From CAZJFH01 sp964545205 (lineage in GTDB: Bacteria > Pseudomonadota > Alphaproteobacteria > Rhodospirillales > Magnetospirillaceae), in the NCBI GenBank assembly GCA_964545205.1, contig CAZJFH010000011.1, forward strand, positions 27,352 to 91,351: a stretch of 64,000 nt of DNA, read 5' to 3'. Shown one piece after another: positions 1 through 7,942 of this stretch (its first letter is position 1; every line of letters starts with the position of its first letter). Position numbers and translations under genes: made by a program. The notes below the pieces were generated by a model. It searched no databases, was not told the origin of the DNA, and was given only the letters and a program-made list of their open reading frames with translations.

Positions 1-1
1 G

Positions 2-217
2 AAGGAAGGCCAGCGGGGAAAGCACCGCATGCTGCGGTCCGCAAACGACGTGCTGCGGTCGGACGGTTTCATCCCGGCGCTCCAGGAAGCCGGCTTTCTG
101 GGAGAGGAGGCGGCGGTCGTCCTGGCGGCGGTCTCGGCGTCCGGCGATCACCGGCTGCTGTCGACAAGCATCAGCCGTCTTGCCGATTTCCATGAACAGG
201 CGGCGGGCCGGAGGTGA
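2..217 (+). CDS. C-terminal end of an unrecognised protein (5' partial)
   Basis: The reading frame is open from the first bases of the window to a TGA at 217, so this is probably the tail of a gene that starts upstream; an internal ATG at 29 would give 62 residues. The visible part is Ala/Leu-rich, probably helical and soluble, and ends in Arg-Arg. I see no membrane segment or motif and do not recognise a family. The next small gene follows after 22 bases on the same strand. Confidence 0.4.
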   Translation, partial: KEGQRGKHRMLRSANDVLRSDGFIPALQEAGFLGEEAAVVLAAVSASGDHRLLSTSISRLADFHEQAAGRR

Positions 218-239
218 GGCCGATGACGGCGGAGGCGAC

Positions 240-350
240 ATGAAGAACCCGCACCGCAGCTCCAGGCGCCGCGGTCGGCCGCCGCCGCTCTGGCCGTGGG
301 TGCTGGCGCTGATCGTGATGGCCGTGGCGGTCGCCGTTGCCATGGGCTGA
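240..350 (+). CDS. 36-residue single-span membrane protein
   Basis: This is a 36-residue ORF too short for routine gene calling. It has a GGAGG ribosome binding site four bases before the ATG, a very basic N-terminus (residues 3-13 rich in Arg/Lys/Ser), a Pro/Trp linker and one hydrophobic helix (about residues 19-35). The charge distribution predicts a cytoplasmic N-terminus. The function is unknown. The site and the hydrophobic profile make it more likely real than chance, but codon evidence is limited at this length. Confidence 0.5.
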   Translation: MKNPHRSSRRRGRPPPLWPWVLALIVMAVAVAVAMG

Positions 351-537
351 GACAGGCCGTGTCCCGGCGCGCTCACCATGAAGGTCGAGGCCCTCGCCCC
401 AGTCGGCCAGGGCCTTTCGTTTGCCCGGCGGCCCGCCCGCCTGCGCCGATGGCCGGGCGTTTAGTCCGCCCGTCCGGTTCCCCCGGCGCGCGCGCCTGCG
501 GCATTCTTGCGTCGTCTGAAACAGAAAGCCGACGCAC

Positions 538-1608
538 ATGTCCACAGCGGTCGCGCAGGGCGGGGGCAAGCTCGAGAGCATCGAGGCCGGGCGCGGCGTC
601 GCCGCCTTGGCCGTGACGCTGTATCACGCGACGCGGATCATCGAGCCGCAGCTCGGGGCGCTGCCGCTGGGCGGGCTGTTCCTGGCCGGGCACGCCGGCG
701 TCGACTTCTTCTTCGTGCTCAGCGGCTTCATCATCCTGTGGAGCCACCGCCGCGACCTGGGCGCGCCCCGCCGGATCGGAGGCTATGCCTGGCGGCGGCT
801 GTCGCGGATTCTTCCCGCCTACTGGATCGCCACCGCCCTGGTGCTGGCGCTGCTGGTCGCCAGCCCCGGCGCCGGCCTGCCGGACCCGGGGCTGCTGCTG
901 CGCTCGCTGCTGCTGGTCCCCGGGACGGTGCCGGTGCTGGACGTCGGCTGGTCGCTGGTCCACGAGATCGTGTTCTACGCCGCCTTCGCGCTGTGCATCC
1001 TGCACCGCGGCCTCGGACTGGCGGTCTTCGCCGCCTGGCTGGCCGTCATCCTCGGCGGCATGGTCTCCGCCGGCACCGTCGCGGCGATGCCGGCGATCCT
1101 GGTCAACGGCTACAACATCGGCTTCTTCCTGGGCATGGCGGCGGCCCTGGTGCTGGCGCGCGGCACGGTGCCGCTGGCGCGGACGAGCGCGGTCGTCGGG
1201 GGCGGGCTGTTCCTCGGCGCGATGCTGCTCGCCGGAGTGCTTCCCTCGGGCGGACAGGGCCTCTCGTGGCGCATCGCCTTCGCGGCGGCGGCGACGGTGG
1301 TGGTGCTGGGCTGCGCCGGAGCCGACCGCCTTGGCGCCTGGCGGGTGCCGCGTCCGCTGGTGCGGCTTGGGGCGGCGTCCTACAGCCTGTATCTGGTGCA
1401 CGCGCCGGTGCTGATCGTCGCCGTCGAGATCGTCGAACGGCTGGACCTGCACGCATTGGTGCCGATCTGGGCGATCTTCTGGGCCGTCTCCGGCGTTTCG
1501 GTCGTGGCGGCGCTGGCGTTCTGGACCTGGGTCGAGCAGCCGCTGCTGCGGCTGTGCCGCCGTCAGCGCCCGATCGCCGCGCGCAAGAGCCCGGCCCACG
1601 CCGCCTGA
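538..1608 (+). CDS. Membrane acyltransferase, acyltransferase 3 (OafA/YrhL) family
   Basis: This is a 356-residue polytopic inner-membrane protein of the acyltransferase 3 family, which moves acyl groups (often acetyl) from a cytoplasmic donor to sugars of surface polysaccharides or lipids. The family signatures are visible: an N-terminal EAGRGVAALAV helix, the conserved His of LYHATRI at about residue 30, the GVDFFFVLSGF segment at about 59-69, and a late SLYLVHAPV motif near residue 283, with about ten hydrophobic segments in all. There is no C-terminal SGNH domain, but a separate SGNH hydrolase gene converges on it and overlaps its 3' end by 46 bases, so the pair may act on the same glycan. 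The acceptor cannot be read from the sequence. Confidence 0.82.
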   Translation: MSTAVAQGGGKLESIEAGRGVAALAVTLYHATRIIEPQLGALPLGGLFLAGHAGVDFFFVLSGFIILWSHRRDLGAPRRIGGYAWRRLSRILPAYWIATALVLALLVASPGAGLPDPGLLLRSLLLVPGTVPVLDVGWSLVHEIVFYAAFALCILHRGLGLAVFAAWLAVILGGMVSAGTVAAMPAILVNGYNIGFFLGMAAALVLARGTVPLARTSAVVGGGLFLGAMLLAGVLPSGGQGLSWRIAFAAAATVVVLGCAGADRLGAWRVPRPLVRLGAASYSLYLVHAPVLIVAVEIVERLDLHALVPIWAIFWAVSGVSVVAALAFWTWVEQPLLRLCRRQRPIAARKSPAHAA

Positions 1609-2252
1609 CCGGCCGGGGCCAAATGCCAGCCGTCGGGACCGGCGTAGCCGGCCGGCATGTCGCTCCAGCCTTCGGCCAGGCGGCAGTCCGGACGCGCCGC
1701 ACAGGCGCGGCGGATGCCGTCGTTGACCGCGGCGATGCGCTCGTTGCGCAGCCAGTCGCGGGCCCGGACCGCCGGGTTGTCCTCGTCGACCGGCAGCACC
1801 GTCGCCGCGAAGAGGCGCGGTCCCGCCGGAATCGCGGACAGCATGGCGGCGTAATCGGCGGCGACGGCGACGGGGTCGCGGTACTTGAGGTCGTTGACTC
1901 CGACCGCGACGACCACCGCCGCCGCCGCCTCGAGCCCGCCATGCAGCGGCAGGCGCTCGGCGAGGCGGCGGACGGTGTCGCCGCCGATGCCAAGGTTGAG
2001 GGCGTCGCCGGAGACCAGGGCCGGGGGGAGCTGCGCCACCATGCTGTCGCCGAGCAGCACCACCGAGCCCGGCGCGACCGGCCGGCGCGCCGCGCGCATC
2101 GCCTGGGGGTACCATTCGGCGGGAAATTCCTCCGGCGGCAGCCATCCCAGCGTCTTGCCGACCTTCAGCATGAAGTCCGACTTGACCACCGCGACGGCCA
2201 GAACCGCGTGGATCAGCAGCAGATAGACCGCGAAGACGAGGCGTCCCAGCAC
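1563..2252 (-). CDS. SGNH/GDSL-type hydrolase with N-terminal membrane anchor
   Basis: This is a 229-residue esterase/lipase-fold protein. From the chosen GTG start, residues 2-23 form a hydrophobic anchor. Block I is LLGDSMV with nucleophile Ser70, a glycine block LGIGGDT follows near residue 92, block III is VGVNDLK (Asn oxyanion residue) and block V is DGWHL near the C-terminus (Asp/His of the triad). All four SGNH blocks are present, so it should be active, probably outside the cytoplasmic membrane. The start lies just after the stop of the upstream gene, whose last codons (GAG GAG AAG) also provide a Shine-Dalgarno-like stretch about 20 bases away. Longer starts would overlap that gene. 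The substrate is unknown; the overlap with the acyltransferase gene suggests O-acyl removal. Confidence 0.75.
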   Translation of the reverse strand: MLGRLVFAVYLLLIHAVLAVAVVKSDFMLKVGKTLGWLPPEEFPAEWYPQAMRAARRPVAPGSVVLLGDSMVAQLPPALVSGDALNLGIGGDTVRRLAERLPLHGGLEAAAAVVVAVGVNDLKYRDPVAVAADYAAMLSAIPAGPRLFAATVLPVDEDNPAVRARDWLRNERIAAVNDGIRRACAARPDCRLAEGWSDMPAGYAGPDGWHLAPAGQAAWAGLLRAAIGR

Positions 2253-2266
2253 GCGACGACGGCCGC

Positions 2267-2530
2267 CTACTTCTCCTCCTGGGCGAAACGCTCGTGCGCC
2301 CAGCGCTCGATCCCCGCCGAGGTGGCGGCGGAATAGAGGACGGCGCCGGTGACCGGGTCGACGCATTCGAAATAGAGCTCGCGGGCGCCGGTGACGCGGG
2401 TCGCGGCGCCGCGGATGCCGGCGATCATCGGCGCCATGGTCTGGCAGCGCTCGACCGTGGCGGCGACGTCGGCGGCGACGCCGTAATGGCAGACGGCCCC
2501 GATACAGGACACGAAGAAGGCGTTCAGCAT
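2267..2530 (-). CDS. Unrecognised 87-residue protein with conserved cysteines
   Basis: The start was chosen at an ATG six bases after GGAGG; the frame is open 15 codons further upstream but without a site. The protein has four Cys (CIGAVCHYG near the N-terminus, ERCQTM, FECVDP) and a mixed alpha/beta profile, with a weakly hydrophobic N-terminal stretch. The family is not recognised. It precedes the SGNH hydrolase gene by 14 bases on the same strand, so they are probably co-transcribed. Codon use resembles its neighbours. Confidence 0.6.
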   Translation of the reverse strand: MLNAFFVSCIGAVCHYGVAADVAATVERCQTMAPMIAGIRGAATRVTGARELYFECVDPVTGAVLYSAATSAGIERWAHERFAQEEK

Positions 2531-2737
2531 CGTCTGTCCTCCGCGCGCATACCCGAGAGTGTCATTAAACGGCAACGTCGGGGGGGCCGCCAGCTATCCT
2601 GGCGGTGTAGGCGGAATGCGCCGCGACGAAACCATCAGATAATGGCCATAGGTCGGGCGCCGCCGCCGTCCCGGCCCATTTTCGCGCTGGCGCCGACGCG
2701 GCGGCGCGCTATCTTCGCCGCGAACCGGGGAGTTGCG

Positions 2738-3451
2738 ATGGACTGGAGCGACGACGCCTTCGTGCTGTCGGCCCGCCGATACGGCGAGGGCGCGGTGGTG
2801 GCGCACGTGCTGTCGCGCGGCCACGGCCGCCATGCCGGGCTGGTGCGCGGCGGCGCCGGCAAGGGCCTGCGCGGCGTGCTGCAGCCCGGCAACCTCGTCG
2901 CGGTGCGCTGGCGGGCGCGGCTCGAGGAGCAACTCGGGGTGATGACCGCCGAACTGGCGGCGGCGCATTCGGCGCAGGCGATGGGCGATGCGGGCCGGCT
3001 GGCGGCGCTGAGCTCGGCCTGCGCCATGGTCGAGCTGACCCTGCCCGAGCGGGAGCCGCACCCGGCGGTGTTCGACGCCTTCTCCGCGCTGGCCGCCGAT
3101 CTGCGGACCGGGGCCTGGCCGGCCAGCTACGTGCGTTGGGAACTGGTGCTGCTGGCCGAACTCGGCTACGGGCTCGATCTCGGCGCCTGCGCGGTGACCG
3201 GCGCCGCCGCGGACCTGCGGTGGGTGTCGCCGAAGACCGGCCGCGCCGTCTCGGCCGTGGCCGGCGCGCCCTATGCCGACAAGCTGCTCGATCTGCCGGG
3301 CTTCCTGCTCGCCGGAGGGCCGGGCGACGCCGCCCAGGTCGCCCAGGGGCTGGCGCTGACCGGGCATTTCCTCGATCGCCGCGTCCTGGCGCCGCACGGA
3401 CGCCGGCTGCCGCCGGCCCGGACGCGATTGGTTGACCGCATCGGGTGCTAG
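2738..3451 (+). CDS. recO: DNA repair protein RecO
   Basis: RecO works with RecF and RecR to load RecA on SSB-coated gapped DNA. The 237-residue protein begins with the typical OB-fold start (DDAFVLSARRYGEGAVVAHVLSRGHGR) and continues into the helical domain containing ELTLPEREPHPAVFDAF and the YVRWELVLLAELGYGLDL signature. The four-Cys zinc site of some RecO proteins is reduced to a single Cys (GACAVTG), as is common in alphaproteobacteria. The ATG at 2738 begins the conserved domain. parC follows 39 bases later, and the likely parC promoter overlaps the recO 3' end. Confidence 0.92.
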   Translation: MDWSDDAFVLSARRYGEGAVVAHVLSRGHGRHAGLVRGGAGKGLRGVLQPGNLVAVRWRARLEEQLGVMTAELAAAHSAQAMGDAGRLAALSSACAMVELTLPEREPHPAVFDAFSALAADLRTGAWPASYVRWELVLLAELGYGLDLGACAVTGAAADLRWVSPKTGRAVSAVAGAPYADKLLDLPGFLLAGGPGDAAQVAQGLALTGHFLDRRVLAPHGRRLPPARTRLVDRIGC

Positions 3452-3459
3452 GCTACAAT
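3432..3459 (+). promoter_or_regulatory. Sigma-70-type promoter for parC
   Basis: TTGACC (3432-3437) and TACAAT (3454-3459) are separated by 16 bases, in the last codons and just beyond the stop of recO. The -10 box ends 31 bases before the parC ATG, and an AAGGGG ribosome binding site lies between. It matches the housekeeping consensus well for such GC-rich DNA. No start site can be proved from sequence. Confidence 0.55.
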
Positions 3460-3490
3460 ATGTAGCGCTTATCAAGGGGAATTCCGCGAC

Positions 3491-5713
3491 ATGACCGAAC
3501 CCGCCGCCACCGGCGAGATCAAACCCGTCCCGCTGGCCGACGCGCTCGGCGAGCGTTACCTGGCCTATGCGATGTCGACCATCGTCGCGCGCTCGCTGCC
3601 CGACGTGCGCGACGGGCTGAAGCCGGTGCACCGGCGGCTGCTCTACGCCATGCAGCAGCTCCGGCTCGATCCCGGCACCGGGTTCAAGAAGTGCGCGCGC
3701 GTCGTCGGCGACGTCATCGGCAAATACCACCCGCACGGCGACGTCGCGGTCTACGACGCGATGGTGCGCCTGGCGCAGGATTTCGCGGTGCGCTATCCGC
3801 TGGTCGAGGGCCAGGGCAATTTCGGCAACATCGACGGCGACAACGCGGCGGCCATGCGCTACACCGAGGCCCGCCTGACCGAGGTCGCCAAGGCGCTGAT
3901 GGAGGGCCTCGACGAGGACGCCGTCGACTTCCGCGCCAACTACGACGGCACCGAGGAAGAGCCGGTGGTGATGCCGGCGGCCTTCCCGAACCTGCTGGCC
4001 AACGGCGCCACCGGCATCGCGGTCGGCATGGCGACCAGCATTCCGCCGCACAATGCCGGCGAGATCTGCACGGCGCTGGCGCACCTGATCAAGAACCCCG
4101 ACTGCGACGTCGACACGCTGATCGGCTTCATGCCCGGCCCGGACTTCCCCACCGGCGGCGTGCTGGTCGAGACGCCGGAGGCGGTGCGCGAGGCCTATCG
4201 CACCGGGCGCGGCAGCTTCCGGGTGCGGGCGCGCTGGCGCAAGGAGGACCTCTCCTACGGCATGTACCAGATCGTGATCGACCAGATCCCCTATCAGGTG
4301 CAGAAGTCCAAGCTGATCGAGAAGGTCGCCGAGCTGCTGGAGCAGAAGAAGCTGACCCTGCTGGCCGACATCCGCGACGAGTCGACGACCGACGTGCGCA
4401 TCGTGCTGGAACCGCGCAACCGCACCGTCGATCCCGAGCATCTGATGGAGCAGCTGTTCCGCCAGACCGACCTCGAGGTGCGGGCGTCGCTGAACATGAA
4501 CGTGCTGGCCTCGGACGGCACGCCGCGGGTGATGAACCTGAAGGAGGTGCTGCGCGAGTTCCTCGACCACCGCCAGGTCGTGCTCCAGCGCCGGGCGCGG
4601 CACCGGCTCGACAAGATCGAGAAGCGGCTGGAGGTGCTGGGCGGCTACCTGATCGCCTATCTCAACCTCGACGAGGTCATCCGCATCATCCGCGAGGAGG
4701 ACGAGCCCAAGCAGGTGCTGATGGCCCGCTTCGAGCTGACGGATGTCCAGGCCGAGGCGATCCTCAACATGCGCCTGCGCGCGCTGCGCAAGCTTGAGGA
4801 GTTCGAGATCCGCAAGGAGCACGAGGCGCTGACCAAGGAGAAGGCCGAGATCGTCGAGCTGCTCGGCGACGAGAAGCTGCAGTGGAGGCGCATCGCCGCC
4901 GAGATTCGCGACATCGGCAAGCGCTTCGGCGGCGATAGCGAACTCGGCCGCCGCCGCACCGAACTGGGCGAGGCGCCGAGCGCCGTCGTGGTGCCGATCG
5001 AGGCCTTCGTCGAGCGCGAGGACATCACGGTGGTGCTGTCCGAGAAAGGCTGGATTCGCGCGGTGAAGGGCCATGCCGCCAGTCCCGACGACTTCGCCTT
5101 CAAGGAGGGTGACGCGCTGCGGTTCATGCTGCGCGCCAGCACCGTCGACAAGATCCTGGTGTTCGCCACCAACGGCCGCTTCTACACGCTCGCCGGCGAC
5201 AAGATTCCGCGCGGCCGCGGCCATGGCGAGCCGGTGCGGCTGCAGGTCGACCTGCCCAACGACGCCGACATCGCCACCATGCTGGTGCATCGGCCGGGAC
5301 GCGAGCTGCTGGTCGCCTCGACCGGCGGCCGCGGCTTCAGGGTCAAGGAGGACGAGGTCCTCGCCCAGACCCGCGCCGGCAAGCAGATCGTCAACGTGGA
5401 AGGCGCCGAGAAGGCGGCGTTCTGCATCCCGGTCGAGGGCGACGCCGTGGCGATCATCGGACAGAACCGCAAGCTGCTGGTGTTCATGGCCGAGGAAATC
5501 CCGGTGATGGGCCGCGGCCGCGGCGTGATCCTGCAGAAATACAAGGCCGGCGGCACCGCCGACATCAAGCTGTTCAACCTGGCCGAGGGCCTGACCTGGC
5601 AGCTCGGGGACAAGGTGCGCACCGAGACCGATCTGCGCCGCTGGTTCGGCAAGCGGGCGGGGCAGGGCAGCCTGCCGCCGGTCGGTTTCCCGCGCACGAA
5701 CAAGTTTGCGTGA
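3491..5713 (+). CDS. parC: DNA topoisomerase IV subunit A
   Basis: ParC is the DNA-cleaving subunit of topoisomerase IV, which decatenates replicated chromosomes together with ParE. At 740 residues it has the usual length. The N-terminal part shows RSLPDVRDGLKPVHRR, the quinolone-determining segment KYHPHGDVAVYDAM and the catalytic Tyr124 in RYTEARLT, followed by the tower and coiled-coil region (LEEFEIRKEHEALTKEK) and a degenerate C-terminal beta-pinwheel (GRGRGVILQKYKAGG). The short degenerate C-terminal domain fits ParC rather than GyrA. Position 85, equivalent to the quinolone-contact Ser of E. coli ParC, is Val. Its own promoter overlaps the end of recO. parE is not in the window. Confidence 0.93.
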   Translation: MTEPAATGEIKPVPLADALGERYLAYAMSTIVARSLPDVRDGLKPVHRRLLYAMQQLRLDPGTGFKKCARVVGDVIGKYHPHGDVAVYDAMVRLAQDFAVRYPLVEGQGNFGNIDGDNAAAMRYTEARLTEVAKALMEGLDEDAVDFRANYDGTEEEPVVMPAAFPNLLANGATGIAVGMATSIPPHNAGEICTALAHLIKNPDCDVDTLIGFMPGPDFPTGGVLVETPEAVREAYRTGRGSFRVRARWRKEDLSYGMYQIVIDQIPYQVQKSKLIEKVAELLEQKKLTLLADIRDESTTDVRIVLEPRNRTVDPEHLMEQLFRQTDLEVRASLNMNVLASDGTPRVMNLKEVLREFLDHRQVVLQRRARHRLDKIEKRLEVLGGYLIAYLNLDEVIRIIREEDEPKQVLMARFELTDVQAEAILNMRLRALRKLEEFEIRKEHEALTKEKAEIVELLGDEKLQWRRIAAEIRDIGKRFGGDSELGRRRTELGEAPSAVVVPIEAFVEREDITVVLSEKGWIRAVKGHAASPDDFAFKEGDALRFMLRASTVDKILVFATNGRFYTLAGDKIPRGRGHGEPVRLQVDLPNDADIATMLVHRPGRELLVASTGGRGFRVKEDEVLAQTRAGKQIVNVEGAEKAAFCIPVEGDAVAIIGQNRKLLVFMAEEIPVMGRGRGVILQKYKAGGTADIKLFNLAEGLTWQLGDKVRTETDLRRWFGKRAGQGSLPPVGFPRTNKFA

Positions 5714-5859
5714 TTTCGGCCCGGCTGGTATGACAAGCGCCTGATTCCGAGTCTTTCGCGCAACATCCTACCCAGTGGGAGCGAAATGCCGATCCACTTG
5801 CCGATTGCGGCCCGTCCTCGAACGGTTTCGCTGTCGTCGCGCCCGCGCAGGGGCGCGCC

Positions 5860-6405
5860 GTGAGGGCGCTGGCCCGCATCGTCGCCGCGCTCGCCGCCTT
5901 CAACGCGGTGGTCGGCAAGGCCTTCTCCTGGCTGGCGCTGGGGGTGGTGCTGGTGTGCTTCGCCGTGGTCGTGCTGCGCTACGGCTTCAACTACGGCCAG
6001 GTCTGGATGCAGGACCTGTACGTGTGGATGAGCGCGGTGATGTTCACCGGGGTCGCCGGCTTCACCTTCCTCAAGGACAGCCACGTCCGCGTCGACATCT
6101 TCTATCGCCCGGCCAGCATCCGCTACAAGGCGTGGGCCGACCTGATCGGCTTCTTCATCTTCCTGCTGCCGTTCACGGTGGTGGTGCTGGTGTGGAGCTG
6201 GCTCTACGTCGCCGGCTCGTGGCAGATCGCCGAGTCGTCGCGCAACGCCGACGGCCTGCCCGGCTTCTACGTCGTCAAGACCTTCGTGCTGCTGTTCTGC
6301 GTGTTCCTGCAGATTCACGGCCTGGCGATGGTCGGGCGCAGCATCCTGATCCTCAAGGGGCGCGAGGACCTGGTGCCCGAGTCGATGAAATACGAGGGGA
6401 TGTGA
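5860..6405 (+). CDS. dctQ: TRAP transporter small permease subunit, DctQ type
   Basis: This is the 181-residue four-helix membrane subunit of a tripartite ATP-independent periplasmic transporter. Four hydrophobic segments and the DctQ-like middle (VWMQDLYVWMSAVMFTGVAGFTFLKDSHVRVDIFY, residues about 47-81) are visible, including the family-typical D-x-HVRVD stretch. The start is a GTG. Four bases separate its stop from the dctM start, so the two are translated together. The long periplasmic segments around residues 115-140 place it with the 2-oxoacid (TakQ-like) group, in agreement with the DctP gene nearby. Confidence 0.85.
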   Translation: MRALARIVAALAAFNAVVGKAFSWLALGVVLVCFAVVVLRYGFNYGQVWMQDLYVWMSAVMFTGVAGFTFLKDSHVRVDIFYRPASIRYKAWADLIGFFIFLLPFTVVVLVWSWLYVAGSWQIAESSRNADGLPGFYVVKTFVLLFCVFLQIHGLAMVGRSILILKGREDLVPESMKYEGM

Positions 6406-6409
6406 GGCG

Positions 6410-7798
6410 ATGGACACCGTCGTGATCGGCGAGATCCTCTCGGTCCTGATGTTCTTCGGCATCATCGCGGTGCTGATGATCGGCTATCCCGTCGCCTTCG
6501 CGCTGGCGGGAACCTCGCTGTTCTTCGGCATGGTCGGCTACTGGTTCGGCGCCTTCGACCCGAGCAATCTCGGCAGCCTGGCGTCGCGTTACGTCGGCAC
6601 CATGATCAACGAGGTGCTGGTGGCGGTGCCTTTGTTCGTGTTCATGGGCGTGATGCTCGAGCGATCGCGCATCGCCGAGCAGCTGCTGATGACCATGGGC
6701 CAGCTGTTCGGCACCCTGCGCGGCGGCCTCGGCCTGTCGGTGGTGATCGTCGGCGCGCTGCTCGCGGCCTCGACCGGCATCGTCGGCGCCACCGTGGTGA
6801 CCATGGGCCTGCTCAGCCTGCCGGCGATGCTGCGCGCCGGCTACGATCCCAAGCTGGCGACCGGCGTCATCTGCGCCTCGGGCACGCTGGGCCAGATCAT
6901 TCCGCCCTCGACCGTGCTGATCTTCATGGGCGACATCCTGCAGGGCATCAACGCCCAGGTGCAGATGGACAAGGGCAACTTCGCCCCGACGCCGGTCTCG
7001 GTCGGCGACCTGTTCGCCGGCGCCTTCATTCCCGGCCTGATCCTGGTCGTGCTCTACATGCTGTGGGTCGTCTACAAGGCCGTGGTCGACCCCAAGAGCT
7101 GCCCGGCCCTGAAGATGACCGCCGAAGAGCGGCGGGCGATGTGGGCCAACGTGCTGGTGGCGCTGCTGCCGCCGCTGCTGCTGATCGTCGCCGTGCTGGG
7201 CTCGATCCTGATGGGCATCGCGACCCCGACCGAGTCGGCCTCGGTCGGCGCCGTCGGCGCCACCATCCTCGCCATGGCGCGGCGCCGCTTCTCGTTCGAC
7301 GTGCTGCGCCAGGTCGTCTACGCCACGGCCGAGATCACCTGCATGGTGTTCATCGTGCTGTTCGGCGCCTCGGTGTTCTCGCTGATCTTCCGCGTCATGG
7401 GCGGCGACCAGCTCGTCCACGAGTTCCTGTCCAACCTGCCGGGCGGCGCCTTCGGCGCCATGCTGGTGGTGATGGCGATCATGTTCGTGCTCGGCTTCAT
7501 CCTCGACACGTTCGAGATCATCTTCATCGTCATCCCGATCACCGCGCCGGTGCTGCTGGCGATGGACCTCGATCCGGTGTGGCTGGGGGTGATGGTCGGC
7601 ATCAACCTGCAGACCAGCTTCCTGACGCCGCCCTTCGGCTTCTCGCTGTTCTACCTGCGCGGCGTCGCGCCGGCCGAGGTCTCGACCGGGCAGATCTACC
7701 GCGGCGTCGTGCCGTTCGTCGGCCTGCAGGTGATCGCGATGGCCGTGCTGGCGGCGTTCCCGGCGCTGGCGACCTGGCTGCCCGGGCTGCTGTTCTGA
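6410..7798 (+). CDS. dctM: TRAP transporter large permease subunit, DctM type
   Basis: This is a 462-residue, about 12-helix permease that carries out sodium-driven uptake of the ligand delivered by the DctP protein. Family landmarks are VPLFVFMGVMLERS, the first repeat ASTGIVGATVVTMGLLSLPAML, the SGTLGQIIPPSTVLIFMGD motif and the second-repeat counterpart NLQTSFLTPPFGFSLFYLRG near the C-terminus. It lies four bases after dctQ. The binding-protein gene is not downstream in the same direction but converges from the opposite strand across a palindromic repeat. Confidence 0.9.
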   Translation: MDTVVIGEILSVLMFFGIIAVLMIGYPVAFALAGTSLFFGMVGYWFGAFDPSNLGSLASRYVGTMINEVLVAVPLFVFMGVMLERSRIAEQLLMTMGQLFGTLRGGLGLSVVIVGALLAASTGIVGATVVTMGLLSLPAMLRAGYDPKLATGVICASGTLGQIIPPSTVLIFMGDILQGINAQVQMDKGNFAPTPVSVGDLFAGAFIPGLILVVLYMLWVVYKAVVDPKSCPALKMTAEERRAMWANVLVALLPPLLLIVAVLGSILMGIATPTESASVGAVGATILAMARRRFSFDVLRQVVYATAEITCMVFIVLFGASVFSLIFRVMGGDQLVHEFLSNLPGGAFGAMLVVMAIMFVLGFILDTFEIIFIVIPITAPVLLAMDLDPVWLGVMVGINLQTSFLTPPFGFSLFYLRGVAPAEVSTGQIYRGVVPFVGLQVIAMAVLAAFPALATWLPGLLF

Positions 7799-7814
7799 GG
7801 CGGTCGCCCTAAGT

Positions 7815-7924
7815 CCCTCTCCCGCTTGCGGGAGAGGGAGGGGCCCGCCGCTTGCGGCGAAAGGGTGAGGGTGGCGCTCAGGCGCGGCCCCCACCCCGAC
7901 CCTCCCCCGCACGCGGGGGAGGGA
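7815..7924 (+). repeat. Palindromic intergenic repeat, family A (copy 1)
   Basis: This is a two-hairpin element between the convergent dctM and dctP genes. The left arm pairs CCCTCTCCCG with CGGGAGAGGG, the right arm pairs CCCTCCCCCG with CGGGGGAGGG, and a core contains AGGGTGAGGG. A second copy with the same arms and core lies at 16763-16894. It may also serve as a bidirectional transcription stop. Confidence 0.75.
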
Positions 7925-7942
7925 GAAGGCGCGTCAGCGCCC

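Noticed and set aside
2594..5290. 898-residue open frame antisense to recO/parC
   Set aside because: It mirrors parC codon structure (long minus-strand frame opposite GC-rich coding DNA), has His/Gln/Leu-rich low-complexity translation and no ribosome binding site.
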